Positions 8,635-17,543 are shown, counted from the stretch's first letter. The stretch: DNA of 64,000 nucleotides from Acetobacterium woodii (GCA_016213825.1 JACQZP010000026.1:310001-374000), one strand, 5' to 3'. Numbers and translations are program-made. The notes: generated by a model not told the origin, from the sequence alone.

Positions 8635-8939
8635 CAGATAAACACCGATCCGAAAAGCGGATTTATACTGATGAAAATGGCAGCCGTTTTGAAATGGATA
8701 TTATGAAACATTTCACTCTTGGTGATAAACAATATGTATTGGCCAGGGAAGTGCGGAAACACCATCATCATGGTGAGAACTGCGATTGCCATGATCATCA
8801 TCATGAACACAGTTCGGCCGAACCCGCCAACGAAGATTTCTATGTTTTTGAATGGTGTGATGGTACTGACGGTCCAGACCTGTTGGTTGTCAGTGATGAA
8901 ACCCTTCAGGCATTGGAACCCCTTCTGGCTGGGATGTAA
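8631..8939 (+). CDS. DUF1292-like small protein with a His-rich metal-binding segment
   Basis: 102 residues, starting in an ATGA overlap with the preceding stop. The N- and C-terminal parts (RIYTDENGSRFEM and DFYVFEWCDGTDGPDLLVV) resemble DUF1292-type proteins. Residues 44-60 are almost all metal ligands: four consecutive His, then Cys-x-Cys, then HDHHHEH. That insert is unusual for the family and suggests zinc, nickel or cobalt binding. Because it is overlapped with a G3E GTPase unit and precedes methyltransferases of metal-dependent families, it may be the metal reservoir of a cofactor-insertion system. Confidence 0.75.
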   Translation: MTDKHRSEKRIYTDENGSRFEMDIMKHFTLGDKQYVLAREVRKHHHHGENCDCHDHHHEHSSAEPANEDFYVFEWCDGTDGPDLLVVSDETLQALEPLLAGM

Positions 8940-8977
8940 AATTAAAAAATAATGAAAAGAAATTAGGAGAATGAAAC

Positions 8978-9784
8978 ATGATCATCATTGGAGAAAAAAT
9001 AAACGGCGCCATTCCCGGGACTGCAAAAGCCATTGCCCAGCGGGATGCCGAGTTTATCCGGCACCTGGCCCAAATTCAGACTGCCGCCGGGGTTGACTAT
9101 ATTGATGTTTGCGCGTCGGTGGAGAACAACGTAGAGCTGGAGACCATGAAATGGCTCATTGATATTGTTCAGGAGGTAACAGAAACCCCCATTGCAGTGG
9201 ATAGCCCCAACGAACAGACATGTATTGCCGCGATGGCCTACTGCAATAAACCGGGACTTTTTAATTCGGTTTCTATGGAAGGGGATAAGGTTGATGTTGG
9301 CTTTGCAGCCATTGCCGACACTGACTGGGAATGTGTAGCGCTGCTGAACAGCGACAAGGGCATTCCTAAAACAGCCAAAGATCGTTTGGATGTTTTTGCC
9401 GATATTATGGCCAAAGCCAAAGAATACGGTATTGCCCCCTCCCGTTTACATATCGACCCATTAGTGGAAATGCTTTGCACCTCTGAAGAGGGGATCGTAA
9501 TGGTGACAGAAGTCATTCGGGAAATTAAAAATCAATACCCATCGATCCATGTCACTGGTGCTATCAGCAATATCTCATTTAATCTGCCGGCCCGAAAAAC
9601 GGTTAACATGGGTTTCACCGTGATGGCTATGATGGCCGGGCTGGACAGCGGGATTCTTGATCCGACTGACCGGGATTTGATGGGGATCATTTTTGCCACT
9701 GAGGCATTGATGGGGGAAGATGAATACTGTGTGGAATATATCCGGGCTTATCGTCAGGGGATTCACGGAGCGGTAAAAAAATAA
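8978..9784 (+). CDS. Methyl-THF:corrinoid methyltransferase (MT II), copy 1
   Basis: 268 residues of the pterin-binding TIM-barrel family that includes AcsE and MtvA. Residues Asp75 (VDSP), Asn96 (LFNS), Asp160 (HIDP) and Asn198 (ISNIS) match in position the pterin-contacting residues described for the Moorella AcsE methyltransferase. It would take the methyl group from the methylated corrinoid protein encoded next (9850) and pass it to THF. Length and lack of a second domain argue against dihydropteroate synthase or MetH. Copies 2 and 3 lie at 30408 and 45069. ATG start with TTAGGAG upstream. Confidence 0.88.
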   Translation: MIIIGEKINGAIPGTAKAIAQRDAEFIRHLAQIQTAAGVDYIDVCASVENNVELETMKWLIDIVQEVTETPIAVDSPNEQTCIAAMAYCNKPGLFNSVSMEGDKVDVGFAAIADTDWECVALLNSDKGIPKTAKDRLDVFADIMAKAKEYGIAPSRLHIDPLVEMLCTSEEGIVMVTEVIREIKNQYPSIHVTGAISNISFNLPARKTVNMGFTVMAMMAGLDSGILDPTDRDLMGIIFATEALMGEDEYCVEYIRAYRQGIHGAVKK

Positions 9785-9849
9785 CAATTTAGTGTAAAAG
9801 TGTTAATCACACATTTATATAAAATCGACTATAATAGGAGGAAGAAAAC

Positions 9850-10479
9850 ATGTCAAAAATTAATGAAGTCAAAGAATTGGTGGAAACAGGGAAGTCAAAG
9901 AAAGTCGGTGCCGCCGTCCAGGAAGCGATTGACGTAGGGAACAAGCCAGCGGATATCCTTCAGGCGATGGTAGATTCCATGAGCGTGGTTGGTGACAAAT
10001 TCTCTTCCGGAGAAATTTTTGTACCGGAAATGCTGATTGCGGCCAAGGCCATGTCCAAAGGGGTGGATGTACTAAGACCTTTAATGGCTGGTGACAACTC
10101 AGCTTCATTGGGAACCTGTGTCATCGGAACCGTGGCCGGGGATCTCCACGATATCGGCAAAAATCTGGTCTCGATGATGATTGAAAGTGCCGGGTTTACG
10201 ATGGTGGATCTGGGGGTGGATGTACCCGCTGAAAATTTCGTCAAAGCGGCCAAAGAAAATGACAATGTCACCTTAATCGCCTGTTCCGGACTGTTGACCA
10301 CCACCATGCCGGCGTTAAAAGAAGCGGTAGAAACCATCAAAGCCAGCGGATTGAGCGGCTGCAAAGTGATCGTCGGCGGGGCCCCGGTAACACCGGAATT
10401 TGCGGCCGAAATTGGGGCCGATGGCTATGCAGCCGATGCCGGGTCAGCGGCGGTTAAGGCCAAAGAACTGGTTAAGTAA
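9850..10479 (+). CDS. Corrinoid protein (CP) of methyltransferase locus A
   Basis: 209 residues. It has an N-terminal helical cap domain (residues about 1-85) followed by a B12-binding Rossmann domain with the DxHxxG signature: Asp98, His100 (lower axial cobalt ligand) and Gly103. The SGLLTTT and IVGGAPVT stretches of the MtaC/MtvC/MtmC family follow. It shuttles the methyl group between MT I (10548) and MT II (8978). A strong GGAGG site lies upstream. It is a close paralogue of the proteins at 31245 and 46111. Confidence 0.92.
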   Translation: MSKINEVKELVETGKSKKVGAAVQEAIDVGNKPADILQAMVDSMSVVGDKFSSGEIFVPEMLIAAKAMSKGVDVLRPLMAGDNSASLGTCVIGTVAGDLHDIGKNLVSMMIESAGFTMVDLGVDVPAENFVKAAKENDNVTLIACSGLLTTTMPALKEAVETIKASGLSGCKVIVGGAPVTPEFAAEIGADGYAADAGSAAVKAKELVK

Positions 10480-10547
10480 GGATTAATTGATCGAAGTTAA
10501 TTGATTAAAACTAAAAATAAAAACATAAATAAGCGGAGGATATAGAG

Positions 10548-11522
10548 ATGAATCAGAGAGAGAATTTTTTTGCCATGATCGAGGGGAAGAAGCCCGAGTT
10601 TATACCGAATTCAATGGAAGTTTATAAATCCTGTATTGCAGGAACCTGTATAACCGATTCGCCGTTAATGGGTGGTGTGGACTCTTTTGGTGTTAATTGG
10701 GTTGCAACGAAGGAAGGCGCGATGCCTGAACCGAATAAGTTCTTGTTTGATGAGATTGCTGACTGGAAGGAACATGTTCATTTTGCAGATCTCGATAGTC
10801 TTGGCATTGAAGCCGCAGCGGCAAAGGAAATGGAAGACTTTAATCAGAACAATCGGAACGAACTGGTTGTTAATGTTTTTAGTGCCTGTGGTTTATTTGA
10901 ACGAATGGCTGCTTTTATGGGTTTTGAGAATGCCCTCTGTTCGTTGGTGGAAGATCCGGATTCCTGTCGAGAATTCTTTGAAGCCTTGGCTGATTATCGG
11001 ATTGCCTGTCACAACCGCTTTATTGACGCTTATCAGCCGGATGTACTGACCTATTTTGATGATCTGGCTACAGCTAATGGTCTCTTCATGTCGCCAAAAG
11101 TTTACCGTGAGGTGATTAAACCGTCACATCAACGGATTGTTGAGGCAGTGACCTCCAGAGGTGTGATCTTTTCCCAACATACCTGTGGGAAATGCGAAGA
11201 AATTGTCGGTGACTATGTCGAAATGGGAGCTAGAATCTGGCATTCTGCTCAGAGTATGAACGATCTTGAAGGAATCCAGGAAAAATACAATGATCGTTTG
11301 ATTATTGAAGGCGGTTGGGACTCTTCTGGCCCGGCCAGCTATATTGGCGCTTCAACAGAAGATTTAATTGAAGAGGCAAAACGGTGCGCCAACGTTTATG
11401 GGCAAAAAGGCAATTTTATTTTAATGCCGACTTTATTAAATGAAAACGGCAATTCATTGTTTGTGGGCGATCCCCGTCTTGAGCCCATGTTAAAAGCTTT
11501 CAATGAAATAAATAAGCTTTAA
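10548..11522 (+). CDS. UroD-fold methyltransferase A (MT I-type)
   Basis: 324 residues of the uroporphyrinogen decarboxylase-like superfamily that includes MtaA, CmuA and the O-demethylase MT I proteins. The segment LTYFDDLATA (FDD at 170-172) replaces the HDD seen in copies B, C and D. A HTCGKC motif (His211, Cys213, Cys216) is a probable zinc site. Heme synthesis is unlikely because no other hem gene is near and an MT II-CP pair is immediately upstream. It shares these features with MT I E at 51470, and both are followed within 20 bases by a 68-69-residue membrane protein. The methyl donor is unknown. Confidence 0.82.
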   Translation: MNQRENFFAMIEGKKPEFIPNSMEVYKSCIAGTCITDSPLMGGVDSFGVNWVATKEGAMPEPNKFLFDEIADWKEHVHFADLDSLGIEAAAAKEMEDFNQNNRNELVVNVFSACGLFERMAAFMGFENALCSLVEDPDSCREFFEALADYRIACHNRFIDAYQPDVLTYFDDLATANGLFMSPKVYREVIKPSHQRIVEAVTSRGVIFSQHTCGKCEEIVGDYVEMGARIWHSAQSMNDLEGIQEKYNDRLIIEGGWDSSGPASYIGASTEDLIEEAKRCANVYGQKGNFILMPTLLNENGNSLFVGDPRLEPMLKAFNEINKL

Positions 11523-11539
11523 GAAAACGAGTTAAAGGC

Positions 11540-11746
11540 ATGAAAGCAGCAGTAATGACCGGATTAATCGGCGGAATTATGGGGCTATTGATTAGTTTTA
11601 TGCTCAACTACTTTTTAATACCCATGCCGGACTCTATTTTTGCCAATGCCTTTGGCAATGGCATCAGCGGACTAATGAGCGGTTTTATGGGCGGTTTTAT
11701 CGGTTTACTGATGTATTTAAAAAAAAACGTTGTCAAAGAAAAATAA
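11540..11746 (+). CDS. Small two-helix membrane protein paired with a UroD-type methyltransferase
   Basis: 68 residues starting 17 bases after the methyltransferase stop. Two predicted membrane helices (residues about 5-28 and 38-59) are rich in glycine. The second contains GNGISGLMSGFMGGFIGLL, nearly identical in the paralogue at 52496, and a basic tail follows. Over the first 59 positions about two thirds of residues are identical between the two copies. I do not recognise a named family. The repeated pairing with the same subclass of methyltransferase suggests a membrane anchor, a small channel subunit or a transport partner for the methylated substrate. Confidence 0.8.
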   Translation: MKAAVMTGLIGGIMGLLISFMLNYFLIPMPDSIFANAFGNGISGLMSGFMGGFIGLLMYLKKNVVKEK

Positions 11747-11891
11747 ATGCATCGCTAGAATGAAGCCAAGCTGGTAATACATACCACTGGCAACAAAGCA
11801 GTCGTCGTGGTGAGGGCTCGGCCCGTTTAATCATCACAGATCGCCTGACGGGATCCGCTTTAATTGAATCAAAGCACATTAAAAATAACTG

Positions 11892-11924
11892 ACAACACAG
11901 CGCTTTGCCCCGCTGTGTTGTTTT
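11892..11924 (+). terminator. Terminator at the end of locus A
   Basis: Perfect 11-bp stem ACAACACAGCG (11892-11902) / CGCTGTGTTGT (11911-11921) followed by a T-run. Confidence 0.8.
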
Positions 11925-12021
11925 CATCTTTGTAAGAAGGCGCATTTTTAATTTAATATTGTTTTTAGAAAAACCATGCTATACTGATAAAAAAATCAGA
12001 ATAAAGTTTTGCAGGTGAACC

Positions 12022-13329
12022 ATGGATAATCAACCAGCCAACCTCCAACCCAATCAAAAACGCATCAGCGATCTGGTGGACATCAAAACCCTCCAGGAAA
12101 TTCTCGACGCCTTTACCACCACCACCGGTCTGATGGCCAATATTGTGGATGTGGAGGGGGTCTCGATTTTCCCACGCAAGGGCATTAAAAAATGCTGTAA
12201 ATTCTGTCGGATTATTTACAGTCTGGAAGGCGGCAAGAACCGCTGTCAGGCCGCCTACAAACGGGCTGGCAAACAGGCGGCGCTGTTTGGCGAGCCCTAT
12301 ATTTTTCGCTGTCCCTCGGGGTTGATTGAGTGGGCGGCGCCGATTGTCTTAAACGGTGAACATGTCGGTACCATCATCTGCGGACAGGTGCTGATGTGGG
12401 AGCCGGAGGAGTTTTTCTGGATTGAATTACGAAAAATGAATCAGGCGATCACCGATGATTTTGAAGAATTGTTTGCAGCGGTGGGGGAGCTGGCCATTGT
12501 TACCGGCAACCAGGTCCAGGCCTCGGCCTATCTGCTGTATGTGGTGGCCAACTATATTATGAAAGCCGGCTGGGAAAATTTTGAGCAGTCCCGGGAGTTT
12601 GCCCGCCAGCGAACCCTTTATCATGCGGAAATTGAAAACCGGAAAAGTTTGGAAGAACAATTGGACAAAACTGAAATCCTGTCGCTGATTGATGAAGACG
12701 AAATCATCGTGCAGCTTCAGCAAAACCGCAAAAAAGCAAAACTATATCTGGAGGGTCTGATTTCCGGGCTGCGTTATGAAGCTCACCAGAATTTGCCGCA
12801 GATGCGGGCCAAAATGATCGAGCTGCTAGTGATGTTATCCCGGGTTGTTAACCGGTTGGGGCAGGCGGTGGCGCCGTTTCTGCAAATCAACGATCAGGCA
12901 TGGAGTCAGATTTATCAAACCGATTCCATCGAGAATATCGGTGTGCTGACTTCCAAGGCAGTGGATGCCTATCTGGAGCACCTTGAGGCATTAGCGATCA
13001 AACCAGAAAATCCCAACATTAAATTGATGATTGATTTTGTTGAAAGCAACTATCAGAAAAATCTGACGGTAGAAGAGATTTCTGATTCAGCTTGTCTCAG
13101 TCCCGGCTATGCCGGCCGGATTTTCAAAGACCAGCAGGGCATGTCGATCATGGATTATGTCCTGAAGGTACGGATCGAAAAATCCAAGAAACTGCTGCTC
13201 AATCCTCATTATCAGATTCAGACCATTGCCGAAAGCGTGGGTTATGGAGATGCCGGCTATTTTACTAAGGTGTTCCGTAAATTTGAAGGAATCACCCCTA
13301 CGCAATTTAGAAAAGTTCATAAACGATAA
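12022..13329 (+). CDS. PocR-domain AraC-family transcriptional regulator
   Basis: 435 residues. The N-terminal third (residues about 15-180) is a PocR sensory domain with a cysteine cluster (CCKFC, a later Cys in KNRCQ and another in FRCPSG) and the ILNGEHVGTIICGQVL-like core. A helical linker follows, then a C-terminal AraC DNA-binding domain with two helix-turn-helices (residues about 335-435, including VEEISDSACLSPGYAGRIFK). PocR domains sense small ligands, and some bind corrinoid- or diol-pathway compounds. An AGGTGA site supports the ATG at 12022, and a TATACT -10-like hexamer lies at 11980-11985. A corrinoid protein gene starts 10 bases downstream, so the two are almost certainly cotranscribed. 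Confidence 0.88.
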   Translation: MDNQPANLQPNQKRISDLVDIKTLQEILDAFTTTTGLMANIVDVEGVSIFPRKGIKKCCKFCRIIYSLEGGKNRCQAAYKRAGKQAALFGEPYIFRCPSGLIEWAAPIVLNGEHVGTIICGQVLMWEPEEFFWIELRKMNQAITDDFEELFAAVGELAIVTGNQVQASAYLLYVVANYIMKAGWENFEQSREFARQRTLYHAEIENRKSLEEQLDKTEILSLIDEDEIIVQLQQNRKKAKLYLEGLISGLRYEAHQNLPQMRAKMIELLVMLSRVVNRLGQAVAPFLQINDQAWSQIYQTDSIENIGVLTSKAVDAYLEHLEALAIKPENPNIKLMIDFVESNYQKNLTVEEISDSACLSPGYAGRIFKDQQGMSIMDYVLKVRIEKSKKLLLNPHYQIQTIAESVGYGDAGYFTKVFRKFEGITPTQFRKVHKR

Positions 13330-13339
13330 GGTGCACAAT

Positions 13340-13999
13340 ATGGAAAAAGTTTTAATCGAATTACAGCAAGCCATTGAAAACGGGGAAACCCAGATTGCCA
13401 TGAATAAAACCAAGGAAGCCCTGAATTATGGCATCCGCACCGATAAGATTATCCAGACCGCCGTCAACCCGGCCTTTAAAGATCTGGGCCAGAAGATGTT
13501 TGATGGGGAAATCTATGTCACCGATGTGCTGATGGCCTCCCGGGCGGCTCATGCGGCGATGTACGTGATGGAGCCGATTCTGTCCCGTTCAACCGGCACC
13601 TCAAAAGGCATCGTGGCTATCGGTACGGTGGCCGGGGATCTTCATGATATCGGTAAAAACCTCGTGATCATGATGCTTCAGGGCAGCGGTTACACAGTGA
13701 TTGATCTGGGCATTGATGTACCGGCGGAAACCTTTATCGAAGCAGTCCGGATGCACAAGCCCCATGTACTGGCGCTGTCATCCCTGCTCACCACCACTCT
13801 GCCGGAGCTGGACAGTATGATGGAGGCTCTGGTGGAACAGGGTCTGCGCACTCAGGTCAAAGTCATTGTCGGTGGTGCCCCAGTGACGGCTGAATATGCC
13901 GGCCGGATCAAAGCCGATGCCTATGCCAACGACTTGTTTGAAGCGACGGAAGCGGTGGGGGATCTGATGAAGAATCGGATTGGGAAGTATACCGTTTAA
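13340..13999 (+). CDS. Corrinoid protein cotranscribed with the PocR regulator
   Basis: 219 residues from the ATG at 13340, 10 bases after the regulator's stop; a longer reading frame from 13226 would run deep into the upstream gene and is rejected. It has the same two-domain layout as the other CPs: helical cap, then DLHDIGKN with Asp100, His102 and Gly105, then SSLLTTTLPEL and IVGGAPVT. It is more divergent than the three locus CPs and has no adjacent MT I or MT II. It may serve a methyltransferase encoded elsewhere, or have a sensory role with the PocR regulator. A terminator follows. Confidence 0.88.
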   Translation: MEKVLIELQQAIENGETQIAMNKTKEALNYGIRTDKIIQTAVNPAFKDLGQKMFDGEIYVTDVLMASRAAHAAMYVMEPILSRSTGTSKGIVAIGTVAGDLHDIGKNLVIMMLQGSGYTVIDLGIDVPAETFIEAVRMHKPHVLALSSLLTTTLPELDSMMEALVEQGLRTQVKVIVGGAPVTAEYAGRIKADAYANDLFEATEAVGDLMKNRIGKYTV

Positions 14000-14070
14000 G
14001 CTGCCTGTTTCCTAAGTTCTTTCGCCAGACGCTTTAGCTGGTGAAATCCTGCCAACAAAAAATTAGCGAG

Positions 14071-14101
14071 GCCAATCCCGGTGACAGAATTGGCTTTTTT
14101 T
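14071..14101 (+). terminator. Terminator after the orphan corrinoid protein
   Basis: Stem GCCAAT (14071-14076) / ATTGGC (14089-14094) with a seven-T tail. Confidence 0.7.
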
Positions 14102-14113
14102 ACGTTTATCGCC

Positions 14114-14530
14114 TTATTTTTTGACAGCGGTTCCATAAGCATTTGTAAATTGATCAACCCGGTTAAAGGTGAATTTGTTATACAGTGTTAATTGGTCGCC
14201 GTCAATTTGATAAGCAAACGAGTCTTTGTCTTCTAGTACCTGAGAAAACTGTTCGCCCTGATAATACTGGCCGTTCGTTAAGAAAAGATTGTTGCCGCTG
14301 GCCTGATAGTCATAGGTGCTTTTGGTCCAGGTGCCGTTACTGCATATTTCATGGATTACCTGATTGTCTGGGGTAAATTCATAATTTTCATAGCCCATCA
14401 AGCTGTCAGTCGCTTCCCACTTTCCCACCAGTGGATTGGCGGGCTCCTGGGAGGCTGCTGTTGTGGTACATCCGGACAAACCAATCAGCATCAACAGAAC
14501 CATTACATTGATAAAAAGTCTTTTTTTCAT
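14114..14530 (-). CDS. Putative lipoprotein
   Basis: 138 residues from the ATG at 14528-14530, chosen because an AGGTGA site lies 5-8 bases upstream; the longer frame adds 16 residues without support. The N-terminus is a lipoprotein signal (MKKR, hydrophobic core, then LIGLSGC lipobox with the lipid-bearing Cys at about residue 20). The mature part (GKWEATDSLMGYENYEFTPD and following) resembles small beta-rich surface lipoproteins with a lipocalin-like repeat of short strands. It is convergent with the corrinoid protein gene. Function unknown. Confidence 0.75.
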   Translation of the reverse strand: MKKRLFINVMVLLMLIGLSGCTTTAASQEPANPLVGKWEATDSLMGYENYEFTPDNQVIHEICSNGTWTKSTYDYQASGNNLFLTNGQYYQGEQFSQVLEDKDSFAYQIDGDQLTLYNKFTFNRVDQFTNAYGTAVKK

Positions 14531-14725
14531 AGTCACCTGCTTTCCTATTAATAGAATTAATCTGTAAATCAGTCTCAAATACCTGAAGCATCATTTATTT
14601 CGACTGCTAGCTGTTTTGACAAATCATCCAAATCATCAATAAAAGCGATTCTAGCATAAAGAACTTAAAAAAAATTGAACCATAGTCAGTCAGAGCCAAC
14701 CGAAGGCAATGATTTGTTGGCTAAC

Positions 14726-14785
14726 TTGACAAAAAATACATGCCGTGATATTATGTACCACGACATATAATATCGCGATATGTAT
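14726..14785 (+). promoter_or_regulatory. Promoter and probable MarR operator
   Basis: TTGACA (14726-14731), a 17-base spacer and TATTAT (14749-14754) form a near-consensus sigma-A promoter for the MarR gene. Overlapping and just downstream are dyads GATATTATGT / ACATATAATATC and a perfect ATATCGCGATAT palindrome, fitting autorepression by MarR. Confidence 0.7.
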
Positions 14786-14870
14786 TTTTATAATAAAAAG
14801 TTTAGAATCGCAACCACTGAATGTCGGCTGTTTTTAACAGTAGCCAATATTTTAAAATTTGAGGAGAAAT

Positions 14871-15305
14871 ATGAAGAATCAAAATCCCTGGTCGGAAATC
14901 ATCAATCTGTTAGAAAGTGCCGAATCAAAACTGGCCAAAGCCCGACTGAAAGCCTATGGTGTTCATGGATTAACTGGTCCCCAAATCAGCATTTTGTTAT
15001 TGCTTGATAAAAATGGGGCGATGAAAATCTGCAATATCGCGGATCATCTGGGTATGATCCACAGCAATGCTTCCAATATCTGTTCCCGCCTGGAAAAAGC
15101 TGAACTGATCGTGCGTAACCGCTCAAAAGATGATCAGCGGGTAGTGCATATCCAACTGACTGAAAAAGCTCAGAGTAAAATGGCGGATATCAAAACCAGC
15201 GTCGATAACTTTCATAAAATCATCGCCGAAAATGTTTCACAAAAGGATTTTGAAGATATCAATACCGGGCTCAGTAAGCTCAACAAAGTTTTAGCAATGC
15301 TTTAA
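14871..15305 (+). CDS. MarR-family transcriptional regulator
   Basis: 144 residues from the ATG at 14871, preceded by GAGGAGAA. The winged helix-turn-helix spans about residues 45-105: MKICNIADHLGMIHSNASNI for the recognition helix region and RNRSKDDQRVVHIQLT for the wing. It has its own promoter with an overlapping dyad. It stands 84 bases upstream of an EmrB/QacA-type exporter gene, the classic arrangement for a drug-responsive repressor and its pump. Confidence 0.9.
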   Translation: MKNQNPWSEIINLLESAESKLAKARLKAYGVHGLTGPQISILLLLDKNGAMKICNIADHLGMIHSNASNICSRLEKAELIVRNRSKDDQRVVHIQLTEKAQSKMADIKTSVDNFHKIIAENVSQKDFEDINTGLSKLNKVLAML

Positions 15306-15389
15306 AAAATTCCTGCAAAAAAACTACAGAAACTACAGACATGACATTTGCGGTAAATCACCCGATGCCAGCTGCAACCAAGGAGAAAA

Positions 15390-16843
15390 ATGAACGAAAA
15401 AACAAAAAACAAAGGCTTTGCAGTCATGCTGGCGATTATCCTTTCAGGAATGGTCGTCACCATGCTGAATCAATCCATTATTAATATTGCCCTGCCCCAG
15501 ATCATGAAACAATTCAATATCGATGCCGCCACGGCTCAGTGGCTGGCCACCGCCTACATGCTGGTGTGCGGGATTCTGGTTCCGATCAGTGCCTATCTGG
15601 TCCAGAAGTTCAGCTACAAACAGCTGTTTATCACCGCCATGGCTTTCTTTACAATTGGCTCCTATGTGTGCGCTGTTTCCCCGGGGTTTGAAGTGATGCT
15701 CATCGGCCGGATTCTACAATCTGTCGGCGGCGGCTTGTTAATGCCCCTGAGCATGAATATTTTTATGTCTGCCTTCCCGGTGGAAAAACGGGGCGCCGCC
15801 ATGGGTTTGCTCGGCGTCGGTTTGATCCTGGCCCCGGCCATGGGACCGACCATCAGCGGCTATGTAATTGAATTTTACAACTGGCACATTTTATTTTACG
15901 CCATGACCGCCGTCGGTTTGGCCGTCATGCTAGTGGCTTTCTTTTTCTTTAGCTTTAAAAATGAAAAAGGGGAAGCCCGGCTGGATACCTTTGGGGTGAT
16001 CACCTCCAGCATTGGTTTCGGCACCCTGCTTTACGGCGTCAATGAGATTTCCGGCAAAGGCTGGAATGATCCGGTGGTTCTGAGCTTCCTGGCCATTTCG
16101 CTGGTGTGCCTGACGGTCTTTGTCTTCCATGAACGAAAAAAAGAAAATCCGCTGTTGGAAATGAAGGTTTTCAAAGACTTTAATTTCACCTATACCATTA
16201 TTGTCAATATCATTTTACAGGTAGCCCTTTATGGCGGGATGATGCTGCTGCCGATTTATCTCCAGACGATTCGTGGCTTCAGTCCTTTAGAAGCGGGGCT
16301 GTTATTGCTGCCTGGTTCCCTGCTGATGGGTTTAATGGGGATCTTTACCGGCAAGCTCAGCGACCGGATTGGAATCAAACCCTTGGCGATCATTGGTCTG
16401 TCAATTCTCACCGTGGTCACCTTTATGCTGACCACCCTGACAATGGATACCCCTTATGTTGAAATTATGTTGTTGTATACCATGCGGGCTTTTGGGCTGT
16501 CCTTTATTTTAATGCCGATTACTTCGGCTGGGTTGGCTACCATTCCGCTGGAACTAATTCCCCATGCCAACGCCCTGTCAAGTACGCTGCGACAGGTGGC
16601 CGCGTCCATCGGTATCGCCGCGCTGGTGGTGGTAATGTCCAATCAGGCCAAAGATTATCTTCACGATCTGTGGGCCCGGCGGTCACCTCTGAATCGGCTA
16701 AGCTCGCCACTATTTACGGCATCAATCATGCTTTTTTCGTTTCGGCGATCATCAGTGCCATTGCCTTGTTTTTGTCCTTCTTCTTCAAACGACCGAAGTT
16801 GGAGCAAACAAGCTTCGAACAAGAAATCCTGGCATTTGAATAA
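15390..16843 (+). pseudogene. EmrB/QacA-type (DHA2, 14-TM) MFS exporter with a frameshift near the C-terminus
   Basis: The first 430 codons encode a typical 14-helix drug:proton antiporter of the DHA2 family, including the MLNQSIINIALPQI first helix and RILQSVGGGLLMPLSMNIFM motif C-like segment. After codon 430 (near 16680) the original frame goes into unrelated basic sequence, while the +2 frame from 16682 encodes the expected last helix (GINHAFFVSAIISAIALFLS) and tail, ending at TAA 16841-16843. One missing base in the GGGCCCGGCGG stretch explains this. If the deletion is real, the last membrane helix is lost. It is probably controlled by the adjacent MarR protein. Confidence 0.75.
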
Positions 16844-16875
16844 AACAATGTGTTTTCACTAAAAAAGGAGAAAAA

Positions 16876-17477
16876 ATGGGAAAATATCGCATTATCACGA
16901 TTGAACGGCAGTTCGCCAGCGGCGGCAAGCAAATCGCCAGCCAGCTGGCTGAAAAATTAGGCTTTGCCTTTTACAATGAAGAGATTCTTGCCATGGCCGC
17001 TAAAAAGCTGAACATCCAAACGGATTACATTGAGCATCTGGAAGAGACCGCCACCATCGGCGTGGTGGATGCCATGTCCCGAGCGATTCGATATACCGAT
17101 AAACAGCAGCTGTCCGAGAAATTATTCTGTGCTGAAAGTGACATTATTAATCAATTGGCATTGACTGAAAATGCCGTGATTGTGGGACGCTGTGCCACCC
17201 AAATTTTAGCCGATCGAAAAAATTGCCTGAGTGTCTTTATCCATGCCAATAACGAGGTGCGTATCAAAAGAGCGGTTGAAGAATACGGTATTCCCGAAAA
17301 CGAAGCCCTGGCAGTGCTGCGAAAAACCGACAAACGCCGATCTGAGTTCTATAACAGCCATGCCGAAAAAAATGGGCCAGTTTAGACACCTATAATCTGT
17401 GTCTGGACAGCGGTGTCCTGGGCATTGATAATTGCGTCGAAGCCATCGCGTCATTGGCGGTTTCGATCAATCGATAA
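16876..17477 (+). pseudogene. Cytidylate-kinase-like protein with a C-terminal frameshift
   Basis: The ATG at 16876 follows AAAAAAGGAG. The N-terminal 165 residues match the cytidylate-kinase-like family (P-loop region ITIERQFASGGKQIASQLAEKLGF, then VIVGRCATQIL). The frame stops early at 17385 after a run of seven As (17366-17372). Adding one A continues into WASLDTYNLCLDSGVLGIDN, the expected family end, to a stop at 17475-17477, giving 200 residues. The gene starts 32 bases after the exporter and probably shares its transcript. Substrate not known; many members are accessory nucleotide kinases of uncertain role. Confidence 0.7.
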
Positions 17478-17493
17478 TAACTTTGAAATGCTT

Positions 17494-17543
17494 GCCCCGG
17501 TGCTCTTATGGACGATTGTCAAGAAGGAGTCCGGGGCTTTTTT
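17494..17543 (+). terminator. Terminator after the exporter/kinase unit
   Basis: GCCCCGG (17494-17500) pairs with CCGGGGC (17531-17537), extended by CTC/GAG, followed by six Ts. Confidence 0.75.

Noticed and set aside
8978-9784. Dihydropteroate synthase (folP)
   Set aside because: Same barrel family, but the gene is paired with a corrinoid protein, and the residues match the methyl-THF:corrinoid methyltransferase site rather than DHPS loops.
10548-11522. Uroporphyrinogen decarboxylase (hemE) for heme synthesis
   Set aside because: The fold matches, but no other heme genes are present, there are five paralogues next to corrinoid methyltransferase genes, and Zn-type H-x-C motifs replace the HemE pattern.
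13226-13339. N-terminal extension of the orphan corrinoid protein
   Set aside because: It lies wholly within the upstream AraC gene and has no start signals; the ATG at 13340 matches the length of other corrinoid proteins.
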